Positions 24,662 through 34,198 of a DNA stretch of 64,000 nt are shown here, one piece after another. Position 1 is the first letter of the stretch; each line of letters begins with the position of its first letter. Under the pieces are notes generated by a model. It worked only from the letters and a program-made list of their open reading frames with translations, was not told where the DNA came from and made no database searches. The position numbers were made by a program, and so were the translations under genes. The stretch spans positions 43,467-107,466 of the forward strand of contig CAZFKX010000022.1 of NCBI GenBank assembly GCA_964519345.1, given 5' to 3'. The DNA comes from Persephonella sp964519345 (GTDB lineage: Bacteria > Aquificota > Aquificia > Aquificales > Hydrogenothermaceae).

Positions 24662-27600
24662 TTAAGCTTTATGGGTAAGCCTATATACCATCTTATAGAC
24701 AATAGGCAGAAGTATTAATGTAAGGAATGTTGATGTAAATATACCTCCAATAACAACAACGGCAATAGGTTTTTGGATTTCTGATCCAATATCCTGAGTA
24801 AACAATATGGGTACAAGGCCGAGAGACGCTGCTGTAGCTGTAATTAGAATAGGCCTTAATCTTAATTTAGTTGCTCTGTTTATTGATTCCTCAATATCAA
24901 ATCCCTCATCAAGCGTCTGTCTTATATAGGAAACCAAGACAACACCATTAAGCGTTGCTATACCAAAAACGGCTATAAAACCTATAGCGGCAGGAACAGA
25001 GAGATGAAAACCAGAAAAATAAAGGGCTAATATACCTCCAATAGTAGCGAAGGGGACATTAAGCATTATAATGAGAGAGTCTCTAATTGAGTTGTAATTA
25101 ATATAAAGAAGAACAAATATCAGAAGTATAGCTATAGGAACCACGATAGATAATCTTTTCATAGCTCTCTCTTGATTTTCAAACTGTCCCGCAAACTTTA
25201 TAAAATAACCCTCTGGAAGTTGGATCCTTTCTTTTATTTTCTCTTCAAGCTCTTTTATAAAACCTCCCAGATCTCTGCCTTCAAGATTCATCTGAACTAG
25301 TGCGTATCTTAATCCATTTTCATGTCTTATCTTTGAAAAACCAGGAACTATTTTTACATCTGCCAGATCTTGAAGCCTGAGCAAAGAACCATCTTCCTTT
25401 TTAAAAAGAGGAATATTCTTAATCTTTTCAACATTATTAAGTATTTCTTCAGGAAGCTTTATCATAACGGGAAAACTTATAAGCTCTTTCCTAAACTCGT
25501 TAACCTCAACTCCTGCCATATATTTACCTACAAGATCTATCAATCTTTGAACATCATAACCATATTTATACAGTTGATCATACTTAGGGATTATCTGAAG
25601 CTGTAGTCTTCCAGACTGTATCTCTGTTTCCACATCAACAGAACCTGGTATTTCCTTTGCCACTTCTTCCACTTTCATAGCTATCTCATTTATCCTGTTC
25701 AGATCTTCTCCGAAAACCTTAACAGCTATCATTGCTCTAACTCCTGAGAGCAACTCTTCTATCCTCATAGCTATAGGCTGTGTGAAAACAAGTCCTGCAA
25801 CAGGCAAATCATGAAGTTTTTTTCTTAAAGCTTCTTCAAACTCTTTTCTTGTTTTCATATTTTTCCATTCTTTATAAGGTTTAAGAAGTATCCATACCTC
25901 AAAATATGAAACATCTGTAACTTCACCTTTCTCAGCTCTGCCTACAGTTGTAAAGGCGTTTGTTACAACGTCAAAGGATTTTGCTCTTTCTTCTATAACA
26001 TTAGCTATCTTTTTAGCTTCCTCTCTTGAAATATTTGTATCAAGAAAAACTTCAAGTAAAACGGCTCCTTCATCCAGCTCAGGTGTAAACTCAGTTCCTA
26101 CTTTAGATAAAAGATAAACAGAAAAACCAAAAAGGATAACTGTGGCGATGAATAGCGGAAGGCCTACTTTCATGGCGCCTTTCAAAACTGTTATATAAAC
26201 TTTTTCTACAAAGTCCATCACCAGATTTTTTTCAGATCCAGGTTTTAAACCAAAATAAGCAAGAACAGGCATTGAAACATAGGCGACAAGAAGAGAAGCT
26301 GCCAACGCAACTATAATTGTGAGAGCAAGCGGCTTAAAATACTTACCTTCAACTGACTCAAAACTGAATATCGGTAGAAATACAACCATTATTATAAGAA
26401 TCGCAAAAAATACGGGTCTTGTTATCTCCTGAACAGAGAGTTTTATAATTTCAAGCTTGAACTCTTTATTTTTAATCCTTTCTCTACTGTGGCTCAGATG
26501 TCTAAATATATTTTCAATAACGACAACTGTAGCGTCGGCAAAAAGCCCAAGCCCTATAGCAAGACCGCCGAGAGACATAAGATCTGCCGTAAGTCCAAGA
26601 TTTTTCATAACGGCAAATGCTATCAAAAGTGTAAAAGGAATAGAAAGTATAACCAGTACAGCGGCTCTAATATTCCATAAAAAAATCATCATAGCAATAG
26701 AAACAAGAATTATTCCTTCAAGTAATGCTTTTTCAATAGTAGATAAAGCTTTATCTGTTAGATACGACTGATCATACAGTATGACTATCTTTATATCTTC
26801 AGGAAGAACCTGTTCGTTTATTTTTTCAATCTCGGCTTTTAATTTTTTTATCAACTCTTTTGTGTTGGTATGAACTCTCTTTAAAACTATATTTCCCTGA
26901 ACTTCTTGACCATTAAGTGTAAAAGCTCCTCTTCTGTGTGGAATCTCCCCTTCTTCAACGACTGCCACATCTTCTATTCTTATCACAGTACCATGATCGA
27001 CCTTAACAGGTATCTTTTTGATATGATTTATATCTGTTATACTTGCGACAGCCCTTACAACAAGGTCTCCTTCAGGCGTCTTTGTATAGCCACCTCCGGC
27101 TAAACCTCCATTTTTCTCAACAGCCTCGAAGATATCTCCAAGGGTTAAATTAAACTGTATAAGTTTTTCAGGATTTGGTTTGACTAAAAAAGCCTTTTCT
27201 GGTCCCCACTGTGAAATATCTTCAACACCATCTATAGACTTTAAAATTGGTTTTATAAGCCATTCCTGTATTGCCTTTAGATCTGTTAAAGAGTAGTTTT
27301 TATTATCTGTGATTAATGCATATATAAGAACATTTCCAAGTCCTGAAGAGTTTGGACCCATTATAGGAACAATTCCAGGTGGAAGCTGACTTTGAGCTTC
27401 TGGAAGTTTTTCCATTACAAGTCTTCTATCAAAGTATATGTCGGTTCCATCCTTAAAAAAGATAGCCACATAAGAAAGACCAGGTATTGATGTGCTTCTA
27501 ACCTTTTCTACATCTTTTATTCCAGACATTACAGTTTCTATTTTTTTTGTTATAAGGGCTTCAACTTCTTCAGCAGAGTAACCTGGAGCCTCAGTGTATA

Positions 27601-27733
27601 TATTTACCTGAAGCGGAGTAGGATCAGGAAATGTATCGACAGGTATGGTTTTGAAGGAGTAATAACCATAAGAGATAACACCTATAAGAGCAAAAATAAC
27701 TAACAATCTATACTGAAGTATCCATTTAATCAT
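24662..27733 (-). CDS. czcA: Heavy-metal RND efflux pump, CzcA type
   Basis: A 1023-residue inner-membrane HME-RND pump exporting divalent cations with proton motive force. It has twelve predicted helices and two large periplasmic loops. TM4 is GLAIGLGLFADATVVVIENIF with the proton-relay acid residues. Start TIPVDTFPDPTPLQVNIYTEAPGYS and loop EELLSGVRAMIAVKVFG are typical of CzcA/CnrA rather than CusA. A GGGAGG site precedes the ATG. It follows the adaptor and outer-membrane genes in one operon. The exact metal (Co, Zn, Ni or Cd) cannot be read from sequence. Confidence 0.93.
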   Translation of the reverse strand: MIKWILQYRLLVIFALIGVISYGYYSFKTIPVDTFPDPTPLQVNIYTEAPGYSAEEVEALITKKIETVMSGIKDVEKVRSTSIPGLSYVAIFFKDGTDIYFDRRLVMEKLPEAQSQLPPGIVPIMGPNSSGLGNVLIYALITDNKNYSLTDLKAIQEWLIKPILKSIDGVEDISQWGPEKAFLVKPNPEKLIQFNLTLGDIFEAVEKNGGLAGGGYTKTPEGDLVVRAVASITDINHIKKIPVKVDHGTVIRIEDVAVVEEGEIPHRRGAFTLNGQEVQGNIVLKRVHTNTKELIKKLKAEIEKINEQVLPEDIKIVILYDQSYLTDKALSTIEKALLEGIILVSIAMMIFLWNIRAAVLVILSIPFTLLIAFAVMKNLGLTADLMSLGGLAIGLGLFADATVVVIENIFRHLSHSRERIKNKEFKLEIIKLSVQEITRPVFFAILIIMVVFLPIFSFESVEGKYFKPLALTIIVALAASLLVAYVSMPVLAYFGLKPGSEKNLVMDFVEKVYITVLKGAMKVGLPLFIATVILFGFSVYLLSKVGTEFTPELDEGAVLLEVFLDTNISREEAKKIANVIEERAKSFDVVTNAFTTVGRAEKGEVTDVSYFEVWILLKPYKEWKNMKTRKEFEEALRKKLHDLPVAGLVFTQPIAMRIEELLSGVRAMIAVKVFGEDLNRINEIAMKVEEVAKEIPGSVDVETEIQSGRLQLQIIPKYDQLYKYGYDVQRLIDLVGKYMAGVEVNEFRKELISFPVMIKLPEEILNNVEKIKNIPLFKKEDGSLLRLQDLADVKIVPGFSKIRHENGLRYALVQMNLEGRDLGGFIKELEEKIKERIQLPEGYFIKFAGQFENQERAMKRLSIVVPIAILLIFVLLYINYNSIRDSLIIMLNVPFATIGGILALYFSGFHLSVPAAIGFIAVFGIATLNGVVLVSYIRQTLDEGFDIEESINRATKLRLRPILITATAASLGLVPILFTQDIGSEIQKPIAVVVIGGIFTSTFLTLILLPIVYKMVYRLTHKA

Positions 27734-27745
27734 CTTTTCCTCCCT

Positions 27746-28843
27746 TTAATGTCCTTCAACTTCAGCTAAAAATCTACTTTTCAGAAATGAAACTCCTTCT
27801 GTGATTATCTGGTCTCCTTCGTGTAGTCCATCTAAGACCCTGTAAAAACCGTCAATTTTTTCACCTAAGATAAGTTCAACAGGTGCAACATGACTGTTTT
27901 CTTTCTGGAAGGCATAGAACTTTCCATCTTTTATCACTACAGCCTTTTCTGGTATGAAAAGACCTTTAATATCTCCTTTTCTGACAAAAACATCAACAAA
28001 CATGTTTGGCTTCAAAGTATCATTTGAATTATCTCCTATTATTCTTACCTCATTTCTTTTTGTTTCTGGATCAACCTTATGACTTATAAAATCAACAATA
28101 CCTTTTGTTTTTCCGAGAGGGGATAAAATCTGAACCAAGATTCCTTTTTTAAAAAATTTTGTTTCTGCGACAGGAACAAGAGCAACAACCCATAGTTTCT
28201 CATGAGAGTGTATTTTGAAAAGCTGTTTTGATAGATCTACACTATCTCCAAGAACAACGTTTTGAACGGCAACATATCCATCTATATGGGATTTGAGAAC
28301 AAGATAGTTTCCTTCTATTTCTCCGTATGCTTTTAGAGATTCTTTTAATGCATTTAACTCACCAAGTGCATTTTCATAATTTATTTTGGCAGTGAAAAAT
28401 CTTCCATAAGGAATTACTTCCGCTTCGTAAAGTCTTTTTTCTCTTTCATATATAGCTTTAAGATTATCCACTTTAACCTTGGCGAGTTTTATATCAGCTA
28501 TAAGTTTTCTTATCTCAGGAGAGTAAATAAGAGCAAGTTTTTGACCTTTTTTGACAGGATCGCCTTCCTTTACAAAAAGTTTTTTTACGAGACCTTCAAC
28601 AGGCGAATAAATAGCTTCAGAAAGTGTCAGATCGTCTTTAACGACAGCTGGATACTTTTTCTTTATAGATACTTTTCTTTCTTTTAATTCCTCCCATTTT
28701 ATATTTAATTTCTCTACTATTTCTTTACTAAGCTCAAACTCTGCCTCTCCCAGTTCTCCGTGTCCATGTCCGTGTCCTCCACCTGCAAAAGTCATTACTG
28801 AAAATCCAAGGAGAGATATTAAAAAATAAACCAATAATCTCAT
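27746..28843 (-). CDS. czcB: RND efflux periplasmic adaptor, CzcB type, His-rich N-terminus
   Basis: A 365-residue membrane-fusion protein linking the RND pump to the outer-membrane channel. After a signal peptide (LLVYFLISLLGFSVMTFAGG) comes GHGHGHGELGEAEFELS, a His/Gly run likely to bind metal. The barrel-sandwich hybrid (SPVEGLVKKLFVKEGDPVKKGQKL), a helical hairpin and beta-barrel domains follow (PNMFVDVFVRKGDIKGLFIP). It overlaps the outer-membrane gene by 4 bases. Confidence 0.92.
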   Translation of the reverse strand: MRLLVYFLISLLGFSVMTFAGGGHGHGHGELGEAEFELSKEIVEKLNIKWEELKERKVSIKKKYPAVVKDDLTLSEAIYSPVEGLVKKLFVKEGDPVKKGQKLALIYSPEIRKLIADIKLAKVKVDNLKAIYEREKRLYEAEVIPYGRFFTAKINYENALGELNALKESLKAYGEIEGNYLVLKSHIDGYVAVQNVVLGDSVDLSKQLFKIHSHEKLWVVALVPVAETKFFKKGILVQILSPLGKTKGIVDFISHKVDPETKRNEVRIIGDNSNDTLKPNMFVDVFVRKGDIKGLFIPEKAVVIKDGKFYAFQKENSHVAPVELILGEKIDGFYRVLDGLHEGDQIITEGVSFLKSRFLAEVEGH

Positions 28844-30024
28844 TTTATTCCTCCTATTTTTATAAATTCTCCATAAGTCTGGTGTATTTGGTTTAATATT
28901 TCTGCTCTGTAGATAAGGGCTTCTATGTACTGTCTTCTTATGTCAGACAGTTCAAAAAGGGTGATAACCCTGAGTTTAAAACTCCTATCTCCAAGTTTTA
29001 ACGCATCAGTTATAGAAGGAATTATGTTGTTTTTTATCTCTTTTAGCTGGGAGTTCAGGATGTTGTATCTTTGAGTTAGGCCATCGAGTTTTGCTTTGTA
29101 TAAAAGTTTTTTCTGTTCTATTTTCTGAATGATACTGTTCTTGCGACCTGAAAGTTTTATAATCTCCCCTTCGTTTTTATAAAAAATAGGAACGGTTGTT
29201 GATACTCCTATACCAAACTCGTATTTCCCAAGCTCGGCAGCATCCTCTCCAACTATAAACTCTAAACCTATCTGTGGTTTTGCAAGGCCTTTTTGAACTA
29301 AAATTGCTTTTTCAAAGGATTCTCTTAATTTTTCCAGATATTTTATCTCTGGAATTTCATTCAATATAATATCCTTAGTATTATTTACTTTGAAAAAATC
29401 GCCTTCAATATTCTTAACTTCTTTTCCTACTATACCTGACAGTTCTTTAAGTTTTATAAGGTACTCTGTTTTTGCCTGTTCAAGTTCAAGCTTGGCTATT
29501 TTAAAATCTTTCTCCGCTCTGAAAAGATTTAACTTTGTTTCTTCTCCAAGTTCGTAGTTTTTCTTAACAAATTCAAAAATAGAGGATGCGATCCTAAGGT
29601 TTTCTTTCCTTATCTTAATAAGTTCTTTATAATATAATGCTTCAAAAAATTTTTTATAAACTTCGCCAGCAATCTGATTTTTATAAAACTCAAACATAAA
29701 ATTATAAGCGGATCTCTTTAATAGAGCTTCCTCTACAGAGTTTTTTCTTGTATTCCATAATCTAAGCTGCTGATATAAAGATATTTCGGTAAGATTAAAT
29801 CCACTTTCAGACTGGGAATAAATTCTACCCAACTGAATATAAGCTTCTGGATTTGGAAAAGCTTCTGCAGCCTTTATATCTCCATATACAGATTTTATCT
29901 CGTATCTGTAAGCTTTAATCTGAGGACTATTTTTAACGGCATAATTTATCAATTGATCAACGGTATCACCGTATGATGTACATACTAATAAAAACATAAA
30001 CAAAAACATATACCTGTGAATCAT
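28840..30024 (-). CDS. czcC: TolC-family outer-membrane efflux protein, CzcC type
   Basis: A 394-residue outer-membrane channel with a signal peptide (MFLFMFLLVCTSYG), long heptad-rich helices (KENLRIASSIFEFVKKNYELGEETKLNLFRAEKDF) and short beta segments (GLEFIVGEDAAELGKYEFGIGVSTTVPIF). It is the first structural gene of the tripartite pump. AGGAGG precedes the ATG. Confidence 0.9.
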   Translation of the reverse strand: MIHRYMFLFMFLLVCTSYGDTVDQLINYAVKNSPQIKAYRYEIKSVYGDIKAAEAFPNPEAYIQLGRIYSQSESGFNLTEISLYQQLRLWNTRKNSVEEALLKRSAYNFMFEFYKNQIAGEVYKKFFEALYYKELIKIRKENLRIASSIFEFVKKNYELGEETKLNLFRAEKDFKIAKLELEQAKTEYLIKLKELSGIVGKEVKNIEGDFFKVNNTKDIILNEIPEIKYLEKLRESFEKAILVQKGLAKPQIGLEFIVGEDAAELGKYEFGIGVSTTVPIFYKNEGEIIKLSGRKNSIIQKIEQKKLLYKAKLDGLTQRYNILNSQLKEIKNNIIPSITDALKLGDRSFKLRVITLFELSDIRRQYIEALIYRAEILNQIHQTYGEFIKIGGIK

Positions 30025-30081
30025 ACTTTCCTCCTGAAAATTAAGTCTTTAAAAAAGGCAGAATACGGGTGTAACTGATAC

Positions 30082-30375
30082 TTAGATATAAAGTTTAGGC
30101 GGTTTAAATATCTCTAAAGAGAATGGATCAAGTTCTGGCTTTTTATAAGAAAAACTGTATTTCTCCTCAAATTTAACATTTATAGGGATGATTACAAAAG
30201 GTTTTATATAAGGCATATGAAGACTTTCATGTATCTGACAGTATCCATCATCTATCTGAAATGCAGTGTTTGCATATTCCATACATGGATCGACTTTATA
30301 AAATATATAATCATGGAATGTGTTAAATAAAATACCTATTAGTAATAAGCCGAATATAATTTTTCTTATTTTCAT
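30082..30375 (-). CDS. Small exported Cys/His-containing protein heading the Czc operon
   Basis: A 97-residue protein not assigned to a family. It starts MKIRKIIFGLLLIGILFNTF, a signal or anchor helix. A compact segment then carries His, Cys, Cys, His and His (HDYIFYKVDPCMEY; GYCQIHESLHMPYI), a plausible metal site. The frame is open to 30426, but the earlier start adds an unlikely extension; no clear ribosome site decides it. Its place 57 bases before czcC suggests a periplasmic metal-binding accessory. Confidence 0.55.
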   Translation of the reverse strand: MKIRKIIFGLLLIGILFNTFHDYIFYKVDPCMEYANTAFQIDDGYCQIHESLHMPYIKPFVIIPINVKFEEKYSFSYKKPELDPFSLEIFKPPKLYI

Positions 30376-30463
30376 TACTATTAAATATATCATCTGAACT
30401 GAACGAAAACAAATAATATAGATCATATTGATAGTTAAATAAAATTGTAATAAATTCTATAGG

Positions 30464-32050
30464 ATGCTCTCTCAGATAAATATCGGCAAATTTCTTTATA
30501 TGGAAGATATAAGTATTGATCTTGGTAGGGGGCTTAATGTTTTTACAGGGGAAACAGGTGTTGGAAAATCCCTCATCATTGGTGCTGTTGAGTTTGTCTT
30601 AGGGGGTAAAGGAAATTTCTCTGAAGGAAGTTTTGCCGAGATAGTTTTTGAAGATGTGGAAAACAGATATTCTGAAGAGGGAACAGTCATTCTTTCAAGG
30701 AAGATAAGAAACGGTAAAAGTTTTTACTATGTAAATGGGAGAAGGGCTACACTCTCAACTATCAAGGAAGCATCTGAAGGTTTAATAGAGATTCATGGAC
30801 AACATCACCAGCAAAAGCTTATCAATAAGGAATATCACAGATACATACTTGACAGTTACTCAGGAATTCTGGATCTTCTGGAAGATTACCAGAAGCTGTA
30901 CAGAGAATATGTAGAGCTAATGAAAAAAGAAGAAAAATTACTTGAAGAGCAGTCAAACAGACTTAAGGAGATAGATATTCTAAGATATCAAATAAATGAG
31001 CTTGAAGAAGCAAATATAAAGGAAGGTGAAAAAAAAGAGTTAGAGGAAAAATACAGATACATCAGCAGGATTCATAGTATAAATGAGAGTATATCAAGAT
31101 CTCTTTTAAGTATATCTGAAGAAGAAAATTCAATCCTTGATAAACTTGATCAGGTTATAAAAGATTTAGGAAAAATATCCGATACCCATAAAAAGTTTCA
31201 GAGTATTTTAGAAAATCTTGAAGAAGCAAAAATACTACTCACAGAAAGCTCATACAGTTTATTAGATTTTGACCTTGATATTGACAGATCAGAAATGGAA
31301 AAAATACAGGAAAGACTTGATCTGATAAACAGACTTGAGATGAAATACAATACGGATGAGAAGGGACTCATAATTCTCAAAGACAAACTAAAAAAAAGAA
31401 TTGAATATCTTGAGAACTTAGAGTTTGAGATACCTAAGATAGCAGAGAATAGAAGAAGTATATATAAGAAACTGGAAAAGCTTGCTGAAAGGATCTCAGT
31501 TATTAGAAAGAATAAAGGTAGAGATCTTGAAAAAAAAGTTAAGGAACATCTAAATGATCTTGCTTTAAGAGAATCAAAATTTATAGTTCAAATAACGGAA
31601 AAAGAGCTGGATAAAACAGGAAAAGATAAGGTTTTATTTCTTTTCTCAGGAAATCCAGATATTCCTCCTTTACCTGTTGGTGAAACCGCATCAGGCGGTG
31701 AAATTTCCAGAATATCCCTTGCACTAAAGGTTGTTGCAGGAAGCGATACAGAATGCATGATATTTGACGAAATTGATACAGGTATTGGCGGAAAAACAGC
31801 TGTTTTTATGGCTGAAAAACTGAAAAAACTCTCTGAAAAATATCAGGTTGTGCTTGTGACACACCTTCCACAGGTGGCTGTGAAAGCCGACAGACATTTT
31901 TATATAGACAAGTTTTCAGAAAATGGAAAAACTACAGCAATAGTCAAAGAGATATATGGAGATGAAAGAAAAAAAGAGATAGCAAGAATGCTTTCAGGCG
32001 TTATTAATGGAAAAAGCCTTCAGCTCGCTGAAGAACTTTTATCTGATTAG
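30464..32050 (+). CDS. recN: DNA repair protein RecN
   Basis: A 528-residue SMC-like ATPase of double-strand-break repair. Walker A is GETGVGKS near residue 30. A long coiled coil occupies about 150-370. The ABC signature (TASGGEISRISLALK) and Walker B (MIFDEIDTGIGG) are in the C-terminal part, followed by LVTHLPQVA. Length is close to the usual 550. It is monocistronic and divergent from the small czc-linked gene. Confidence 0.95.
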   Translation: MLSQINIGKFLYMEDISIDLGRGLNVFTGETGVGKSLIIGAVEFVLGGKGNFSEGSFAEIVFEDVENRYSEEGTVILSRKIRNGKSFYYVNGRRATLSTIKEASEGLIEIHGQHHQQKLINKEYHRYILDSYSGILDLLEDYQKLYREYVELMKKEEKLLEEQSNRLKEIDILRYQINELEEANIKEGEKKELEEKYRYISRIHSINESISRSLLSISEEENSILDKLDQVIKDLGKISDTHKKFQSILENLEEAKILLTESSYSLLDFDLDIDRSEMEKIQERLDLINRLEMKYNTDEKGLIILKDKLKKRIEYLENLEFEIPKIAENRRSIYKKLEKLAERISVIRKNKGRDLEKKVKEHLNDLALRESKFIVQITEKELDKTGKDKVLFLFSGNPDIPPLPVGETASGGEISRISLALKVVAGSDTECMIFDEIDTGIGGKTAVFMAEKLKKLSEKYQVVLVTHLPQVAVKADRHFYIDKFSENGKTTAIVKEIYGDERKKEIARMLSGVINGKSLQLAEELLSD

Positions 32051-32052
32051 AT

Positions 32053-33012
32053 TTAGATAGACTCTACAACCTTATATATATGTTCCGGCAACTCATCAAG
32101 GGAAATATCTATTTTTTGGTTTTTTCTTGGATGTATAAATCCAATTCTATAAGCGAGAAGAGTATGGAAAATAGTCTGTTCGGATATCTTCTTCAATTTC
32201 TCCGACCTGAGCTGACTTTTTTTAAAACCGTAAACTCTATCATTAAATAAAGGATGACCTATAGCTGAAAAATGGACTCTAATCTGATGAGTTCTTCCTG
32301 TATGCAACTTTATATCAACAACAGTTAGATTTTCTTTGTCTGATCTATTTTTAACCCAGAACTCAGTAAGAGAATCTCTCAGATTTGTTGCAACAATTCC
32401 CATCTTCTTTCGGTTATAAACAGATCTTCCAATTGGAAGATCTATAAAATCGTGATCTTTATGAACAATTCCTGTTACCACCGCTATATATCTTTTATCA
32501 ACTTTTCTCTCCTGAAACTGTTTCTGCAACTCCTTGTGGGCAAACTCAGACTTTGCAATAACCATAATGCCAGCTGTATCTTTGTCAAGCCTGTGCACAA
32601 TTCCAGCTCTCTCCCTCCCACCATACTGAGATATATTTTTAAAATGGTAGAGCAAAGCATTCACAAGTGTTCCTGAAGTATGTCCTGGCGATGGATGAAC
32701 TACCATACCGGCAGGCTTATAAACTACAGCAAGATCATCATCTTCATAGAGAATCTTAATAGGAATATTTTCAGGCTCTATCTTCAAACTTTCAGGGGGA
32801 GGAATTATTAATATTATCTCATGACCATCTTTTACCTTAAATGAAGGTTTATTCACAGGTTTACCCTCTATATAAACAAAACCTTCTTTTATAAGTTTCT
32901 GGTAGTAAGATCTTGAATATTCAGGATATACTGAGGACAAAAACTGATCCAGTCTTTTTTTGTCATATTCTTCGCCAACTTTAAAGCTCAGTACATCATT
33001 TTTATGATCCAA
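32053..33012 (-). CDS. rluD: 23S rRNA pseudouridine synthase RluD-like
   Basis: An RluA-family pseudouridine synthase. It has an N-terminal S4 RNA-binding domain (KRLDQFLSSVYPEYSRSYYQKLI) and a catalytic domain with the active-site Asp in RAGIVHRLDKDTAGIMVIAK, then TGRTHQIRVHF. RluD modifies helix 69 of 23S rRNA. No ATG lies near the start. A strong AAAGGAGG is followed by TTG codons at 33018 and 33012; the second has better spacing, so this gene probably uses TTG. Confidence 0.9.
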   Translation of the reverse strand: MDHKNDVLSFKVGEEYDKKRLDQFLSSVYPEYSRSYYQKLIKEGFVYIEGKPVNKPSFKVKDGHEIILIIPPPESLKIEPENIPIKILYEDDDLAVVYKPAGMVVHPSPGHTSGTLVNALLYHFKNISQYGGRERAGIVHRLDKDTAGIMVIAKSEFAHKELQKQFQERKVDKRYIAVVTGIVHKDHDFIDLPIGRSVYNRKKMGIVATNLRDSLTEFWVKNRSDKENLTVVDIKLHTGRTHQIRVHFSAIGHPLFNDRVYGFKKSQLRSEKLKKISEQTIFHTLLAYRIGFIHPRKNQKIDISLDELPEHIYKVVESI

Positions 33013-33086
33013 ATACAAAAACCTCCTTTATTTTTCTTTAGGGAAACACATTATAATATTAAGCCCTATTATTTCAAGGTGGTAAG

Positions 33087-33971
33087 ATGGAGAAGAAAAA
33101 GAAGATACTAATAACTGTTATAATTTTAAACCTTATAATAGTGATATCACAGATAGGTTTTGGTATATACGCTCATTCCCTTGCACTTATTACAGATGCC
33201 GTTCATAACTTTCAGGATGTTATCTCTTTAGTTATAGCATTTATAGCTGCTGTTTTTATGACAAAGAAACCCACTGAAAAGATGACATTTGGCTACCTTA
33301 GATCTGAAGCTATGGCAGGATTTATCAACTCTGCTTTTTTAGTTGGAGCTATAGTTCTTATTATAATAAGCAGTATAGAAAGACTTATATTTCCTCAGGA
33401 AGTTGACAGTATCTACGTGATAATTGTTGGTTTTATAGCTTTTATAGTAAATGCTTTATCTGCATATTTCTTAGGTTTGCACAAACATGATCACGAGGAA
33501 CGTGAAGATCTCAATATTAAGGCTGCTTATCTCCATCTATTAAGCGATGCAGGTATTTCGGTAGGTGTAGTTATAGGAGGTATATTGATTTACTTTTACA
33601 AGATATACTGGGTTGATCCTTTTATATCAATACTATTCAGCCTTTATATATTTAAAGAGACTTACCCTGTTCTTAAAAAGACATATATGATATTAATGGA
33701 ATCTGTACCTCCTGATATAGACACAAAAGATATACAGGATACCATAGTTAATGAGTGTGGAGATATCCTTGAACTACATGATCTTCATGTGTGGGCTTTA
33801 TCTTCAAAAGATATTTACCTTACTGCACACGTTGTTCTAAAACCTTCTGTAACTGTTGAAGAGTTCGATAAAAAGGTTCAAAAAATTTCCCAGATAATGA
33901 GAAAAAGAGGTATAAATCATCTCACCATCCAACCTGAAACCGAGAACTTTAAATGTCCTAATATCTACTGA
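33087..33971 (+). CDS. Cation diffusion facilitator transporter (CzcD/ZitB type)
   Basis: A 294-residue CDF antiporter exporting Zn or similar divalent ions. Six helices are visible. HSLALITDAVHNFQD in TM2 and HLLSDAGISVG in TM5 carry the transport-site His/Asp residues. A short His-containing loop (GLHKHDHEER) sits between TM4 and TM5, and a C-terminal cytoplasmic ferredoxin-like domain follows (HDLHVWALSSKDIYLTAHVVL). AAGGTGG precedes the ATG. It adds to the metal-resistance content of the window. Confidence 0.93.
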   Translation: MEKKKKILITVIILNLIIVISQIGFGIYAHSLALITDAVHNFQDVISLVIAFIAAVFMTKKPTEKMTFGYLRSEAMAGFINSAFLVGAIVLIIISSIERLIFPQEVDSIYVIIVGFIAFIVNALSAYFLGLHKHDHEEREDLNIKAAYLHLLSDAGISVGVVIGGILIYFYKIYWVDPFISILFSLYIFKETYPVLKKTYMILMESVPPDIDTKDIQDTIVNECGDILELHDLHVWALSSKDIYLTAHVVLKPSVTVEEFDKKVQKISQIMRKRGINHLTIQPETENFKCPNIY

Positions 33972-34197
33972 TCGATACCAGTTTAATAATCCATGCCGTT
34001 GCAACCACTGTGATCCAGAAAACCACTACAAAAACTATTCCAAACTGTAAAGTAAGGAAAAATATTTTCAGAAAAAGAAAGAAAAGATAAGGAATAGATA
34101 CTAATACAACAAAAAAAACAACAGCTACCACAATCAAAACAGAAAAAGCAAGAAGATATTCTTTAAAGCTTCTTTTACTTAAGGAACTGTTCATCAT
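33958..34197 (-). CDS. Small two-helix membrane protein downstream of mqnE
   Basis: A 79-residue hydrophobic protein with two membrane segments (FSVLIVVAVVFFVVLVSIPYLFFLF and FGIVFVVVFWITVVATAWIIKLV). No family is recognised. Its start is one base from the mqnE stop, and its end overlaps the convergent CDF gene by 14 bases. Expression is likely as the tail of the mqnE transcript. Confidence 0.5.
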   Translation of the reverse strand: MMNSSLSKRSFKEYLLAFSVLIVVAVVFFVVLVSIPYLFFLFLKIFFLTLQFGIVFVVVFWITVVATAWIIKLVSISRY

Positions 34198-34198
34198 C

